DNA of 64,000 bases from QVMG01 sp032073245 (GCA_032073245.1 DAMANX010000013.1:73200-137199); one strand, 5' to 3'; positions 1 through 8,492 are shown, counted from the first letter of the stretch. Numbers and translations are program-made. Notes: generated by a model from the sequence alone, not told the origin.

Positions 1-138
1 GGCGCAATTGTTTTGCCCGGAGTGACCATAGGTGAAAATGCTATCGTAGGCGCAGGTGCGGTAGTCACCTCCGATGTTCCAGACAATACTGTCGTAGCAG
101 GTGTTCCGGCAAAAGTTATTAAAGAGAGTATTATTTAA
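1..138 (+). CDS. Sugar/maltose O-acetyltransferase family protein, C-terminal part (gene cut by window edge)
   Basis: The first 45 codons are open from base 1 to a TAA at 136-138. The peptide has the hexapeptide-repeat pattern of left-handed beta-helix acetyltransferases (GVTIGENAIVGAGAVVTSDV, then VAGVPAKVIK), the usual C-terminal signature of the LacA/Maa and NodL group. These enzymes move acetyl from acetyl-CoA to a sugar hydroxyl. Only the last coil and the tail are present, so substrate and start cannot be judged. A palindromic repeat begins seven bases after the stop. Confidence 0.8.
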   Translation, partial: GAIVLPGVTIGENAIVGAGAVVTSDVPDNTVVAGVPAKVIKESII

Positions 139-144
139 TGACCT

Positions 145-226
145 GTAGAGACTGAGCTTGCCCTGTCTCTTTATTATCCCGATGTACAATATGTTGTTAA
201 TGAGACAGGGCAAGCCCTGTCTCTAC
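145..226. repeat. Palindromic intergenic element, copy 1 (25-bp inverted arms)
   Basis: The arms at 145-169 and 202-226 are reverse complements with two mismatches and enclose 32 bases. The right arm is itself a palindrome (GAGACAGGGC AA GCCCTGTCTC). The same element occurs at 32480-32573, so it is a dispersed repeat and not a chance hairpin. It sits between two codirectional genes and could fold in the transcript. There is no T-run that would make it a standard terminator. Confidence 0.85.
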
Positions 227-239
227 ATAAAAATAAATA

Positions 240-1397
240 ATGAAATACAATTTCGATGAAATAATTCCCCGCCGCGGAACCAATTCCTATAAATGGGATG
301 CGGCAACTGATGACGAGATTTTACCAATGTGGGTCGCCGATATGGATTTCCGTACAGCTCCCGCAATTATCAATGCCCTTGCAAGCCGTGTATCACATGG
401 TATATTCGGCTACACTAAAGTACCACAGACATACTTCGAAGCTATAACAAACTGGTTTAGCAGAAAGCACCATTTCAAAATAGAAAAAGACTGGATACTC
501 TTCACTACCGGTGTAGTTCCGGCACTATCTGCCGTCATTAAGGCACTGACTAGGCCCGGCGATAAAGTAATCGTCCAGACTCCAGTCTATAACTGCTTCT
601 TTTCAAGTATCCGCAATGATGAATGCAAAATGATCTTCAACCCATTGATCTATCGCGAAGGTACCTACAGCATCGACTTTGATGATCTCGAACAAAAAGC
701 AACCCATCCCCAAGCAACCCTCATGCTTCTGTGCAACCCTCATAACCCTGTCGGTAGAGTATGGACACGGGAAGAACTTACACGAATCGGAGAAATTTGC
801 CTGCGCAACAATATCATTGTCGTCTCCGATGAGATCCATTGTGATCTCGTATATGATGGCCATACTCATATTCCTTTTGCATCAATCAGTCCCGAATTCC
901 TGCAAAACTCCGTCACATGTACAGCTCCAAGCAAGACATTCAACCTCGCAGGCATACAAGTAGCCAATATCATTGCTGCCGATGAAGAAAAGCGCCGGAT
1001 GATCGACAAAGCCCTCAATGTAAACGAAGTATGCGAAATAAACGCCTTTGCCGTGGAAGCCCTTATCGCAGCCTACAACGAAGGCGAAGACTGGCTGGAA
1101 GAACTGAAAGTCTACCTGTATGACAACTATCAGATACTATTCGATTTCTTCCGTCAATACCTTCCGCACCTTAAAGTACTTCCCCTCGAAGCTACCTATT
1201 TGGTATGGATAGACTGCACAGCACTGCAACAAAGCTCCAAAGAGATCGCTGATGCTCTCCTCAAAAAAGAAAAACTTTGGATAAACGAAGGTACTATGTA
1301 CGGCGAGACAGGCGAAGGATTCATACGTATCAACCTCGCCACACAACGTGAAAACCTCGTCAGAGGACTTAAAAAGATCAGAGACTTATACGGATAA
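240..1397 (+). CDS. patB: MalY/PatB family PLP-dependent aminotransferase (cystathionine beta-lyase type)
   Basis: This 385-residue fold-type I PLP enzyme is close to the usual length of the MalY/PatB branch of class I/II aminotransferases. Visible features are the N-terminal LPMWVADMDF block (residues 28-37), the CNPHNPVGRVW block (165-175), SDEIHCDL (196-203, the Asp that binds the pyridine nitrogen) and SKTFNLAG with the Schiff-base Lys232. Family members cleave cystathionine or cysteine conjugates to pyruvate, ammonia and a thiol in the cytoplasm. The ATG at 240 directly precedes MKYNFDEIIPR, the normal family start. The gene stands alone, 13 bases after a palindromic element. Its exact substrate cannot be read from the sequence. 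Confidence 0.9.
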   Translation: MKYNFDEIIPRRGTNSYKWDAATDDEILPMWVADMDFRTAPAIINALASRVSHGIFGYTKVPQTYFEAITNWFSRKHHFKIEKDWILFTTGVVPALSAVIKALTRPGDKVIVQTPVYNCFFSSIRNDECKMIFNPLIYREGTYSIDFDDLEQKATHPQATLMLLCNPHNPVGRVWTREELTRIGEICLRNNIIVVSDEIHCDLVYDGHTHIPFASISPEFLQNSVTCTAPSKTFNLAGIQVANIIAADEEKRRMIDKALNVNEVCEINAFAVEALIAAYNEGEDWLEELKVYLYDNYQILFDFFRQYLPHLKVLPLEATYLVWIDCTALQQSSKEIADALLKKEKLWINEGTMYGETGEGFIRINLATQRENLVRGLKKIRDLYG

Positions 1398-1431
1398 GCA
1401 AACAGATTTCTGGCAATTTTAAAAGTAAACT

Positions 1432-1463
1432 TTTTCGATTGTGACTGCCTTTTATTATATTTG
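1432..1463 (+). promoter_or_regulatory. Putative Bacteroidetes promoter of the 1485 gene
   Basis: TATATTTG at 1456-1463 matches the -7 consensus TAnnTTTG. A TTTT at 1432-1435, 20 bases upstream, is a three-of-four match to the -33 TTTG. The start codon follows 21 bases later. Confidence 0.4.
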
Positions 1464-1484
1464 TGAATCAAACCTTTTATTATT

Positions 1485-1919
1485 ATGGAAGAAAAAATCA
1501 ATTTTTTGCAGGTTCCCTATCACTATCCAATGTGTTTGAATAGGGAATGTACCCAAGCCGGAACCTGTTTGAGGCAACTCGTAGAACAAATAGCACCTGT
1601 AGATATTCAACATTGGGTTATCATCAGTCCTAAGTTTCTGGACACAATCGACGGGGCTTGTCCGCATTTCCGACCGGCTGTTAAAGTGCTTTTAGCCAAA
1701 GGTTTCATTCGTATGTTAGAAAACCTTCCTCACAGACAGATGCAAACTGTCACATCTCATCTGATAAAAAACTTCGGCCGTAGAACTTATTACCGTATCC
1801 GGAAAGGAGAGCGTTTGCTTTCTCCTGCCGAACAGAAACAACTTTTCAACATACTTAGTAACTGCGGTGTATCTCTTCCACAGGAATTCGATACATATAT
1901 AGAATCTTATGATTGGTAA
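1485..1919 (+). CDS. Conserved Bacteroidales protein, probably DUF6078 family
   Basis: This is a 144-residue soluble protein with no signal peptide. The N-terminus carries a cysteine cluster (C17-x4-C22-x5-C28) and a further GAC-PHF motif near residue 59, which suggests a metal or structural cysteine site. A basic, helical second half follows (NFGRRTYYRIRKGERLL). From memory the layout fits the Bacteroidales family DUF6078, whose role is unknown; a profile search would be needed to confirm the name. It is a single gene with a plausible -7 box just upstream and converges on an esterase gene, with a strong hairpin between the two. Confidence 0.7.
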   Translation: MEEKINFLQVPYHYPMCLNRECTQAGTCLRQLVEQIAPVDIQHWVIISPKFLDTIDGACPHFRPAVKVLLAKGFIRMLENLPHRQMQTVTSHLIKNFGRRTYYRIRKGERLLSPAEQKQLFNILSNCGVSLPQEFDTYIESYDW

Positions 1920-1950
1920 TGAACTGTTTTGCCTCTATCAGGTGATACCA

Positions 1951-2034
1951 GTGACACAGGCTTGACATTGTTGTGCCAACAGCATGGCACGCTTGTGCCA
2001 TGCTGTTGGCACAAGTGTGCCACGCGCGTGACAC
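1951..2034. repeat. Intergenic palindrome cluster with perfect 20-bp hairpin
   Basis: The arms at 1971-1990 and 1995-2014 are perfect 20-bp reverse complements around the loop GCTT. The arms are built from the word GTGCCA and its complement. Beside them lie a second palindrome (CACGCGCGTG, 2022-2031) and two direct GTGACAC words (1951-1957, 2028-2034). It sits between convergent genes, so it may end transcription from both sides, but it has no U-tract. Confidence 0.75.
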
Positions 2035-2047
2035 AAAAATATGTTCA

Positions 2048-3037
2048 TTATTTCAAATACTTCTTCAGCATGGCAGCGGTAAATGTTACAAGACTCTTAA
2101 CAGGGGATAATTCTGCAAATCCATTTAACAATCCCCAGTCATGTATAACACCATTGAATCTAATGGTGGTTACAAATACTCCGGCTTCATCAAGATGACG
2201 GCCCAATGTCTCTCCACCATCTCTTAATATATCATTTTCAGCTATTTCTATAAGTGTCGGGGGAAGGCCCTGCAGTTGTTCTTTTGTAGCACGCATAGGT
2301 GATACGTAATAGTTATCCCACTCTGATTCTTCATTCAGATAGTTATCACGCATCCATTCCATCAAAGTGGTGGTAAGAAAACGTTCTTTACCGTATTTTT
2401 TATATGATTTGAAGTCGGTATCAGCATCCGAGTAAGGCCACAGAAGTATTTGACATTTAATTTCAGGAATTCCCTTTTCTTTTGCCAACAGAGATGTTCC
2501 AATGGTCATATTACCACCGGCACTGTTACCAATTACGGCCAGGCATGTACCATCCACATTTATCTGATCTCCGTTTGCGGCGACCCATTTTGTGGCTGTA
2601 TAACATTCATACAACGCTATTGGGAATTTGACTTCCGGCGAACGGGTGTACTCAACAAAAACACAAGCCATCTGTGATTCTACTACGATATCTCTAACCA
2701 GGCGTTTATGTGTCGGATAATCGCCTAACACCCATCCTCCTCCATGCAAGAACATGAATACAGGAAGTTTTTTCTCTACCCCCTCCGGACGAATTATTAC
2801 CAGTTTTACAGACAGGCCATCCTGTTCAATCGTTTTATACGATTCTTCAATACCTGATAAATCAACATTTACAGAAGATTGAGCTCCTTCCAGCACTTTC
2901 CGTGCTTCAGCGGGGGGAAGTGATTCTACGGGTGTATCACTCGAATTTAATACTTTCAGATACTTTTTTGTACCAACACTCAGGTGTTCGTCTTCCTGAT
3001 AACCGGGGGCTGCTTTTAAACCATCAAATATACTCAT
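2048..3037 (-). CDS. Alpha/beta hydrolase, hormone-sensitive-lipase-like carboxylesterase
   Basis: The 329 residues carry the hallmark of the HSL (type IV) esterases: oxyanion-hole motif HGGGW at 98-102, nucleophile elbow GNSAGG with Ser172, an acid in AENDILRD, and the catalytic His in VIHDWG near the C-terminus. No signal peptide is seen, so it should be a cytoplasmic esterase acting on short acyl or acetyl esters. The ATG at 3037 gives the normal start. The gene diverges from an exported alpha/beta hydrolase across a 370-bp gap and converges on the 1485 gene. The natural substrate is unknown. Confidence 0.88.
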   Translation of the reverse strand: MSIFDGLKAAPGYQEDEHLSVGTKKYLKVLNSSDTPVESLPPAEARKVLEGAQSSVNVDLSGIEESYKTIEQDGLSVKLVIIRPEGVEKKLPVFMFLHGGGWVLGDYPTHKRLVRDIVVESQMACVFVEYTRSPEVKFPIALYECYTATKWVAANGDQINVDGTCLAVIGNSAGGNMTIGTSLLAKEKGIPEIKCQILLWPYSDADTDFKSYKKYGKERFLTTTLMEWMRDNYLNEESEWDNYYVSPMRATKEQLQGLPPTLIEIAENDILRDGGETLGRHLDEAGVFVTTIRFNGVIHDWGLLNGFAELSPVKSLVTFTAAMLKKYLK

Positions 3038-3407
3038 AGGATGTTCATTTAATTGTTAATATTTTGGTCATTGAACTCTAAAATGAAACATGAACTTTCT
3101 TTGTATTGTTTAAGCATTCATAGAGTTGATGGTATAATTTCGAATTAGTTAACCTTTAGAATATACTCTTATGAATTCTGATATATTATGATGAACACTT
3201 CATAACCATCCAGTATCCCTACCATAATTATCATCAATAAAGCAATGTTTTGTTGACAAAAAAAGACAATGCACCTCACAACAAAAATATATGAGCTTGA
3301 TAGCGAAACCTATAAAATGCTTTAGCATTAATTTTGTTACTGTAAATGATAATCAAAGTAAATAAAGCAATTACTCCAAGTATCTAAGAAAAATTATCTA
3401 TAACAGA
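3038..3407. other. 370-bp intergenic region between divergent hydrolase genes
   Basis: I see no gene here. TAATTTTG at 3329-3336 fits a -7 box for the plus-strand gene, and CAAAAATA at 3282-3289 reads as TATTTTTG on the minus strand, a possible -7 box for the esterase. Neither has a good -33 partner at 19-21 bp, so both are weak. Confidence 0.35.
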
Positions 3408-4475
3408 ATGAAAAAAATATATCTAATAGCTCTGCTCATTATAGGAGCAATCGCGGCTCAAGCAATAAACCGGACAAACGATAATAATCAAACAAAAGAT
3501 AATAAGATGGATAAGTTAGAATTAACGAACGAATGGGATAAAGTGTTCCCGAAAAGTGACAAGGTCGATCACTATAAAGTGACCTTTTGCAACCGCTATG
3601 GCATCACCCTTGCTGCCGATATGTATAAACCTAAAAATAACCGTGGAAAGTTACCGGCTATCGTTGTAAGCGGGCCTTTCGGCGCAGTAAAAGAACAGTC
3701 GTCAGGGCTCTACGCACAGACAATGGCCGAACGTGGTTTTCTGACTATTGCCTTCGATCCCTCATATACCGGAGAAAGTGGGGGTCAGCCCCGTTATGTA
3801 GCTTCTCCCGATATTAACACGGAAGATTTCAGCGCTGCTGTAGATTACCTTTCCATACGTGATGACGTAGATCCGGAACGTATCGGAATTATCGGTATCT
3901 GTGGCTGGGGAGGACTCGCAATAAATGCTGCCGCCATGGACACACGGATCAAGGCAACCGTCGCTTCCACGATGTACGATATGAGCCGTGTGAATGCCAA
4001 CGGTTATTTCGATTCTATGGATACAGACGCACGTTACCAGCTTCGCCAGCAACTTAATGCGCAACGCACAACAGATGCAAAAAATGGCATGTATGCATTG
4101 GGCGGTGGTGTGGTAGATCCCTTGCCTGATGATGCCCCATGGTTTGTCAAAGATTACCATAGCTATTACAAAACGGAACGTGGGTATCACGAACGTTCAC
4201 TCAACTCAAATAGTGGTTGGAACATCACCTCTTCTCTTTCATTCCTCAATATGCCTCAGCTTGTATACAGTGACGAAATTCGTAATGCAGTACTCCTTAT
4301 TCACGGTGAAAAAGCCCATTCACGCTATTTTAGTGAGGATGCTTTTAAGAAACTGAAGGGTGATAATAAAGAGTTACTGATTATCCCCAGCACAGTCCAT
4401 GTAGATTTATATGACCGTATGGATGTTATACCTTTCGATAAACTGGAATCTTTCTTTAAACAATATCTGAAATAG
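3408..4475 (+). CDS. Exported alpha/beta hydrolase with a cysteine nucleophile (dienelactone-hydrolase-like)
   Basis: The 355-residue protein starts with a signal peptide (residues 1-19, MKKIYLIALLIIGAIAAQA). The fold is an alpha/beta hydrolase: a strand and turn at VVSGPFGAVKEQ, FDPSYTGES, then the nucleophile elbow GICGWGG in which Cys165 replaces Ser. The catalytic His lies in STVHVDLYDR near the end. A Cys nucleophile is known from dienelactone hydrolases, and related YcjY-type proteins share the middle region. The protein should act in the periplasm or outside the cell. It is monocistronic. Whether it is an esterase or a lactonase cannot be decided from sequence. Confidence 0.82.
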   Translation: MKKIYLIALLIIGAIAAQAINRTNDNNQTKDNKMDKLELTNEWDKVFPKSDKVDHYKVTFCNRYGITLAADMYKPKNNRGKLPAIVVSGPFGAVKEQSSGLYAQTMAERGFLTIAFDPSYTGESGGQPRYVASPDINTEDFSAAVDYLSIRDDVDPERIGIIGICGWGGLAINAAAMDTRIKATVASTMYDMSRVNANGYFDSMDTDARYQLRQQLNAQRTTDAKNGMYALGGGVVDPLPDDAPWFVKDYHSYYKTERGYHERSLNSNSGWNITSSLSFLNMPQLVYSDEIRNAVLLIHGEKAHSRYFSEDAFKKLKGDNKELLIIPSTVHVDLYDRMDVIPFDKLESFFKQYLK

Positions 4476-4565
4476 AATTAATCATGAATGCCCTTTACTG
4501 TATCTACTTAACGATAAGTAAGTCTCAGTGCGACCCTCAAAACCGATCGGGGATTCCAGATCGAT

Positions 4566-4585
4566 AAGATCAGAGATCTTCTTTT
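4566..4585 (+). terminator. Weak putative terminator after the 3408 gene
   Basis: AAGATC-AGA-GATCTT (4566-4580) is followed by CTTTT. The stem is only six base pairs, so this is a weak candidate. Confidence 0.25.
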
Positions 4586-4669
4586 AATGTTAGCTAAACC
4601 AATCTTTAAAATATATTGTTACACTAAAAATAGTAAAAACCAATTGGCTATAACATTAAAATATCGACT

Positions 4670-5902
4670 ATGAAGTACTTTAGAATCGTATCTGCAAGTT
4701 TATTATCGTTGTTTTTTATCTCTGCATTTGCATTTTGTGATGATAACTCATCAGAAGAAGAGCGCCCCCAAACCGGCCCTCCTGTGGAAACCGAAAAGCC
4801 CAACACGAATTACAAACCGGCTTTTGAAGGGCAAACACGGATTGGGAGCGTAAAAACAATGACTCCTTATGAAGTTACGATCCTTACAAATGGACTTTCC
4901 AGCCCGTGGGCTGTAACATCACTCCCTGACGGTAGACTGGCAATAACAGAAAAAGCGGGAACGTTACGCATTTCTACTACTACCGGTGAGGTTAGTAATC
5001 CTATTACAGGATTTCCCGAAGTAGATGACCGGGAACAGGGTGGATTGTTGGATGTTGCTCCAGCACCGGATTTTGAGTCAAGCCGGATACTTTATTTTGC
5101 TTTTGCAGAAAAAACATCTCAAGGTTCACTCACTGCCGTAGGTAAAGGAAAGCTTTCTGCTGATGAGAAACAAATCGAAGATTTTCAGGTGATTTACAGG
5201 GCTATACCTTATTATGATAACAGTATGCACTTCGGAGGCCGTATTGTTTTCGATAAGAATGGTAATCTGTTCCTATCAACGGGCGAACGTTCCGATCTTG
5301 CAACCCGGCCCAAAGCCCAGCTGCTCGACAATGGATATGGTAAGGTTATTCATATTACACCCAACGGACAACCGGTGGATGGAAATCCTTTTACCAATAC
5401 CCCAGGCGCATTACCAGAAATCTACTCTTATGGGCATAGAAATGCCCAAGGGTTGGCAATACACCCTGTTACTCAGGAGCTATGGTTGTCGGAAATGGGA
5501 CCTCGGGGTGGTGATGAGATCAATTTGATTAAACCCGGCAGAAACTACGGATGGGCAACTATAACCTACGGCATTGAATATAACGGAGAGAAGATAGGCG
5601 AAGGTATTACACAAAAAGAAGGATTAGAACAACCCATATATTACTGGGACCCGGTTCTTTCTCCAAGTGGTATGGTCTTCTATAGTTCCAACCTTATTCC
5701 TGAATGGCAAAACAACTTGTTTATAGGAGGATTAAGCAGTAAGCATATTGCCCGTATTGTATTAAAAAACAATAAAGTGATTGGTGAGGAGCGATTGCTT
5801 GAAAATGAAAATCAACGTTTTCGTGATGTAGGCGAGGGCACGGACGGAGCACTATATGCTGTTACTGATGAAGGAAGGTTATATAGGATAGCCAAAAAAT
5901 GA
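4670..5902 (+). CDS. PQQ-dependent sugar dehydrogenase family lipoprotein (GSDH/YliI type)
   Basis: The 410-residue protein has a lipoprotein signal (hydrophobic residues 7-20, lipobox FAFC with Cys23) followed by an acidic, proline-rich linker. The rest is a six-bladed beta-propeller of the glucose/sorbosone dehydrogenase family: GLSSPWAVTSLPDGRL (residues 75-90), MHFGGRIVF with His187 where the catalytic His is expected, YSYGHRNAQGLA, GGDEINLI and SPSGMVFY. Known members oxidize aldose sugars with PQQ; many bacterial homologues have no proven activity. No PQQ biosynthesis gene is in the window, so the cofactor would have to come from elsewhere or not be used. Confidence 0.85.
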   Translation: MKYFRIVSASLLSLFFISAFAFCDDNSSEEERPQTGPPVETEKPNTNYKPAFEGQTRIGSVKTMTPYEVTILTNGLSSPWAVTSLPDGRLAITEKAGTLRISTTTGEVSNPITGFPEVDDREQGGLLDVAPAPDFESSRILYFAFAEKTSQGSLTAVGKGKLSADEKQIEDFQVIYRAIPYYDNSMHFGGRIVFDKNGNLFLSTGERSDLATRPKAQLLDNGYGKVIHITPNGQPVDGNPFTNTPGALPEIYSYGHRNAQGLAIHPVTQELWLSEMGPRGGDEINLIKPGRNYGWATITYGIEYNGEKIGEGITQKEGLEQPIYYWDPVLSPSGMVFYSSNLIPEWQNNLFIGGLSSKHIARIVLKNNKVIGEERLLENENQRFRDVGEGTDGALYAVTDEGRLYRIAKK

Positions 5903-5998
5903 GGAGTTCCAAGAATTATTAATACTTTTGTAGAAAGTCATGATTTTACAGTGAAGCAAGTTCAACCATACACAAGGAAAAATTAATAATAACACATC

Positions 5999-6559
5999 AT
6001 GAGAAAGAATCTAGGGGCAAAACCCTTGACTTATCCGCAACCGGTCTATATTATAGCAACTTACGGTGAAGACGGCACTCCTAATGCTATGAACGCAGCA
6101 TGGGGTGGTATCAGTGAAATGAAAGAAATCAGCCTTTGTATTGGTCCGAGAAAAAAGACGATTCAGAATATTCTGAAACGTAAGGCGTTTACAGTGAGCA
6201 TGGCGGAAGCCGGACAGGTGGTCTCTTGTGATTACGTAGGTATTGTGTCAGGCAATAAGGTAACAGATAAATTTGCCAAAGCCGGATTTCATGTTGTCCA
6301 ATCAGAGTTCGTAGATGCTCCCCTTATTGAGGAATTATCCGTTGCACTGGAATGCAGGTTAATAGACTACAATCCTAAAACCTCCATTCTCCGGGGAGAA
6401 ATTGTAAATGTTAGTGTTGATGAACGGGTAATTGACGAAAACGGTAAGGTTGATGCATCAAAAGTAGTTCCGATTATTTTCGATCCGTTTAACAACGAAT
6501 ATCTGAAAATAGGAGAAAAAATAGGGAATGCTTTTTCGGACGGTAAACAACTAAAATGA
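5999..6559 (+). CDS. Flavin reductase-like FMN-binding protein (flavoredoxin family)
   Basis: The 186 residues match the split-barrel flavin reductase/flavoredoxin family in length and order: PQPVYIIATYGEDGTPNAMN at the N-terminus, the conserved AAWGG segment, ISLCIGPRKKTIQNIL, then FTVSMAE and SGNKVTDKFAKAGF. Such proteins bind FMN tightly and take part in NAD(P)H- or ferredoxin-linked electron transfer in the cytoplasm. The gene is alone on the plus strand, 96 bases after the sugar dehydrogenase, and converges on a HAD phosphatase gene. The physiological partner cannot be read from the sequence. Confidence 0.85.
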   Translation: MRKNLGAKPLTYPQPVYIIATYGEDGTPNAMNAAWGGISEMKEISLCIGPRKKTIQNILKRKAFTVSMAEAGQVVSCDYVGIVSGNKVTDKFAKAGFHVVQSEFVDAPLIEELSVALECRLIDYNPKTSILRGEIVNVSVDERVIDENGKVDASKVVPIIFDPFNNEYLKIGEKIGNAFSDGKQLK

Positions 6560-6677
6560 ATTTTCTAAAAAAATGCTAATTAGCTTCCAATTATATTATT
6601 CATACCCATACAAGTAAATCTTGCCATACCTGTGGCAAACAATCAGTAATAAACAAATATATACATATCATAAACTT

Positions 6678-7457
6678 TTAAATCAGCCCAAAATGGCGTA
6701 GAGCATTCGCCACGCCGTTTTCGTCTACACTATCGGTAACATAGTCGGCTGCGGCTTTTACATTCTCTCCGGCATTACCCATGGCTACACCGATGCCTAC
6801 GTGTTTCAGCATTTCAATATCGTTTCCGCCATCACCGAATGCCATTGTTTCGGATTTTTCGATATGATAGTAGTTTAAAAACTCATCGATACCGATTTTT
6901 TTATTCGTTCCTTTTACATTTACATCGGCAAAGGTGGGATGCCAGCGGCTGGATTCGCAACTGCCCAGTGCTTCCTGCATGATTTTCTTTTCCGTTGGGT
7001 TATCCACATACAGGTTTATCTGTAATACCTCTTCATCTTCCATTGTGCGGAGGTCTTTGACGGGCGGAACAGGAACTTTTACCAGGTCGGAAATTAGTTG
7101 CACCGTGTCGTCTACGTAGTTTACAAATGAGCCTTCCTGTACCATAAATGCAAAAGGGAACTGCATAACATTTTCCTGATAGGAAAGTAATGATTCCAGT
7201 TCTGAGCGGGAGAAAAATCTTTTCCCAATGACTTCTCCTTTGATAGTTACACAGTATGAGCCATTAGCTGTAATAAAGCCATCAAACTCGATACTTTCCA
7301 GATTTGTGATCTGTTTCAACAAGCGGCCTGTTGCAAGGATAACTTTTATCCCTTTTTGTTTTACTGCATGTATGGCATCTATAGTGGATTGGGGTACGGT
7401 ATGTGTTTTAAAACTCAATAGAGTTCCATCAATATCAAAGAAAATTGCTTTTATCAT
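6678..7457 (-). CDS. Cof-type HAD-superfamily phosphatase (YidA/YbiV group)
   Basis: The 259 residues show all HAD motifs of the Cof subfamily (type IIB cap): motif I FFDIDGTLLSF at the N-terminus with nucleophile Asp8 and acid/base Asp10, motif II VILATGR, a motif III Lys in VKGTNKKIGID, and motif IV GDGGNDIEML. These enzymes dephosphorylate sugar phosphates, FMN or PLP in the cytoplasm with Mg2+. Length and cap position are normal. The ATG at 7457 immediately precedes the first beta-strand (MIKAIFFDID). It is monocistronic; the substrate is not predictable. Confidence 0.9.
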   Translation of the reverse strand: MIKAIFFDIDGTLLSFKTHTVPQSTIDAIHAVKQKGIKVILATGRLLKQITNLESIEFDGFITANGSYCVTIKGEVIGKRFFSRSELESLLSYQENVMQFPFAFMVQEGSFVNYVDDTVQLISDLVKVPVPPVKDLRTMEDEEVLQINLYVDNPTEKKIMQEALGSCESSRWHPTFADVNVKGTNKKIGIDEFLNYYHIEKSETMAFGDGGNDIEMLKHVGIGVAMGNAGENVKAAADYVTDSVDENGVANALRHFGLI

Positions 7458-8019
7458 AATGGAGTTGTAAATTGAATGTAAAGATACAATAATAAGCCCC
7501 GAATTACTTTATTAAAACACTCTTTATATTTTGATTTTTCTCTATCACCGCACTTGAATGAGAGTATTTTGTAATCTTCTCACTTTTCAAACTCCTTTCA
7601 TCGAAGGTGACTGTAGTGATAAATAGAACGGATGTCCAGTGAGGTTAATCCGGTATCAATTTATATCCCTTTGGAATTTCGATGGAGCAATCAGTATTCG
7701 GTATGATAACCCGTTCCTATGTTGGATTGCAGGATAACAGGCAGATAACACTAATCATTAAAATTACTATTCCTAAAACTTGTTTGAATTTTTCCACATT
7801 CTTGAATGTTATGTCTCGTATGCAAATGAAGGGAATAAATAAGATAAATAGATTTGGTTAATAGCTACATAAAGTAAACAACAACGATAGGAAACGTCTA
7901 CGAAGTGTTTACATGGTATATAATGACTCGATATGGCGGTCTTATGGATGGAAAATACTATTTTTGAACAATGAATCATTAATAAGAAACATTCATATAA
8001 CTATAAAAATTCAACAACA
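7458..8019. other. 562-bp intergenic region containing gene debris
   Basis: No intact gene is present. The part at 7587-7655 carries a short minus-strand stretch like the end of a VOC protein (separate entry). TATTTTTG at 7959-7966 could be the -7 box for the VOC gene at 8020, although no TTTG lies 19-21 bases before it. Confidence 0.4.
7587..7655 (-). pseudogene. Possible remnant of a VOC-family gene C-terminus
   Basis: Read on the minus strand, the 22 codons before a TGA (complement of 7587-7589) end in GHPFYLSLQSPSMKGV. This aligns with the end of the intact VOC protein at 8555-8953 (GHPFCLLPPPPWMQEV). Upstream the frame is broken by a stop, and the neighbouring frame gives only another short open stretch. 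It looks like debris of a gene related to its neighbour, but the match is short. Confidence 0.35.
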
Positions 8020-8463
8020 ATGAAATTTAGCAACGCAAGATTATTAGTTAAAGATTTCGCTACATGTTTTAAGTTTTATGCTGAACAACTTGGTCTGGAA
8101 CCGGCCTGGGGTGATGAGAATAGTGGGTATGCCAGTTTTAAGGTTGCAGACGGTATAGAAGGGTTTGCTATTTTCGTTTCTGACTGGATGGCTCCGGCGG
8201 TAGGGAATACGGATAAGGAATTACCTGTGGGATTCCGTGAAAAATCAATGGTGGTGTTCAGTGTGGATAACGTTGACGAGGCTTATTCTGCTTTGAAAGC
8301 AAAGGGTGTGAAATTCATCAATGAACCTACCGATATGCCTGATTGGGGAATGCGGACGGTACATCTACGCGATCCCGAAGATAACTTGATAGAACTCTAT
8401 TCTCCTCTGGCTCCGGAACAATGGAGTGAAGAACTAATTGAAGAAAATAAGCAGTATTCCTGA
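8020..8463 (+). CDS. VOC (glyoxalase/bleomycin-resistance fold) family protein
   Basis: The 147 residues hold two paired beta-alpha-beta-beta-beta modules of the vicinal oxygen chelate fold: module one FSNARLLVKDFATCFKFYAE with LGLEPAWGDE, module two VVFSVDNVDEAYSALKAKGV followed by WGMRTVHLRDPEDNLIELYS. The last Glu (in LIELYS) is a usual metal ligand of the fold. Family functions run from glyoxalase and dioxygenase to antibiotic binding, and nothing here fixes one. It converges on a second VOC gene across a shared terminator hairpin. The two proteins are only distantly alike. Confidence 0.85.
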   Translation: MKFSNARLLVKDFATCFKFYAEQLGLEPAWGDENSGYASFKVADGIEGFAIFVSDWMAPAVGNTDKELPVGFREKSMVVFSVDNVDEAYSALKAKGVKFINEPTDMPDWGMRTVHLRDPEDNLIELYSPLAPEQWSEELIEENKQYS

Positions 8464-8492
8464 AAAAATGCTCTCGTGCAATAAGGATAATA

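Noticed and set aside
6621..6638. TTGCCA-TACCTG-TGGCAA hairpin between the flavin reductase and HAD genes
   Set aside because: The six-base stem has no T-run on either side, so I do not call it a terminator.
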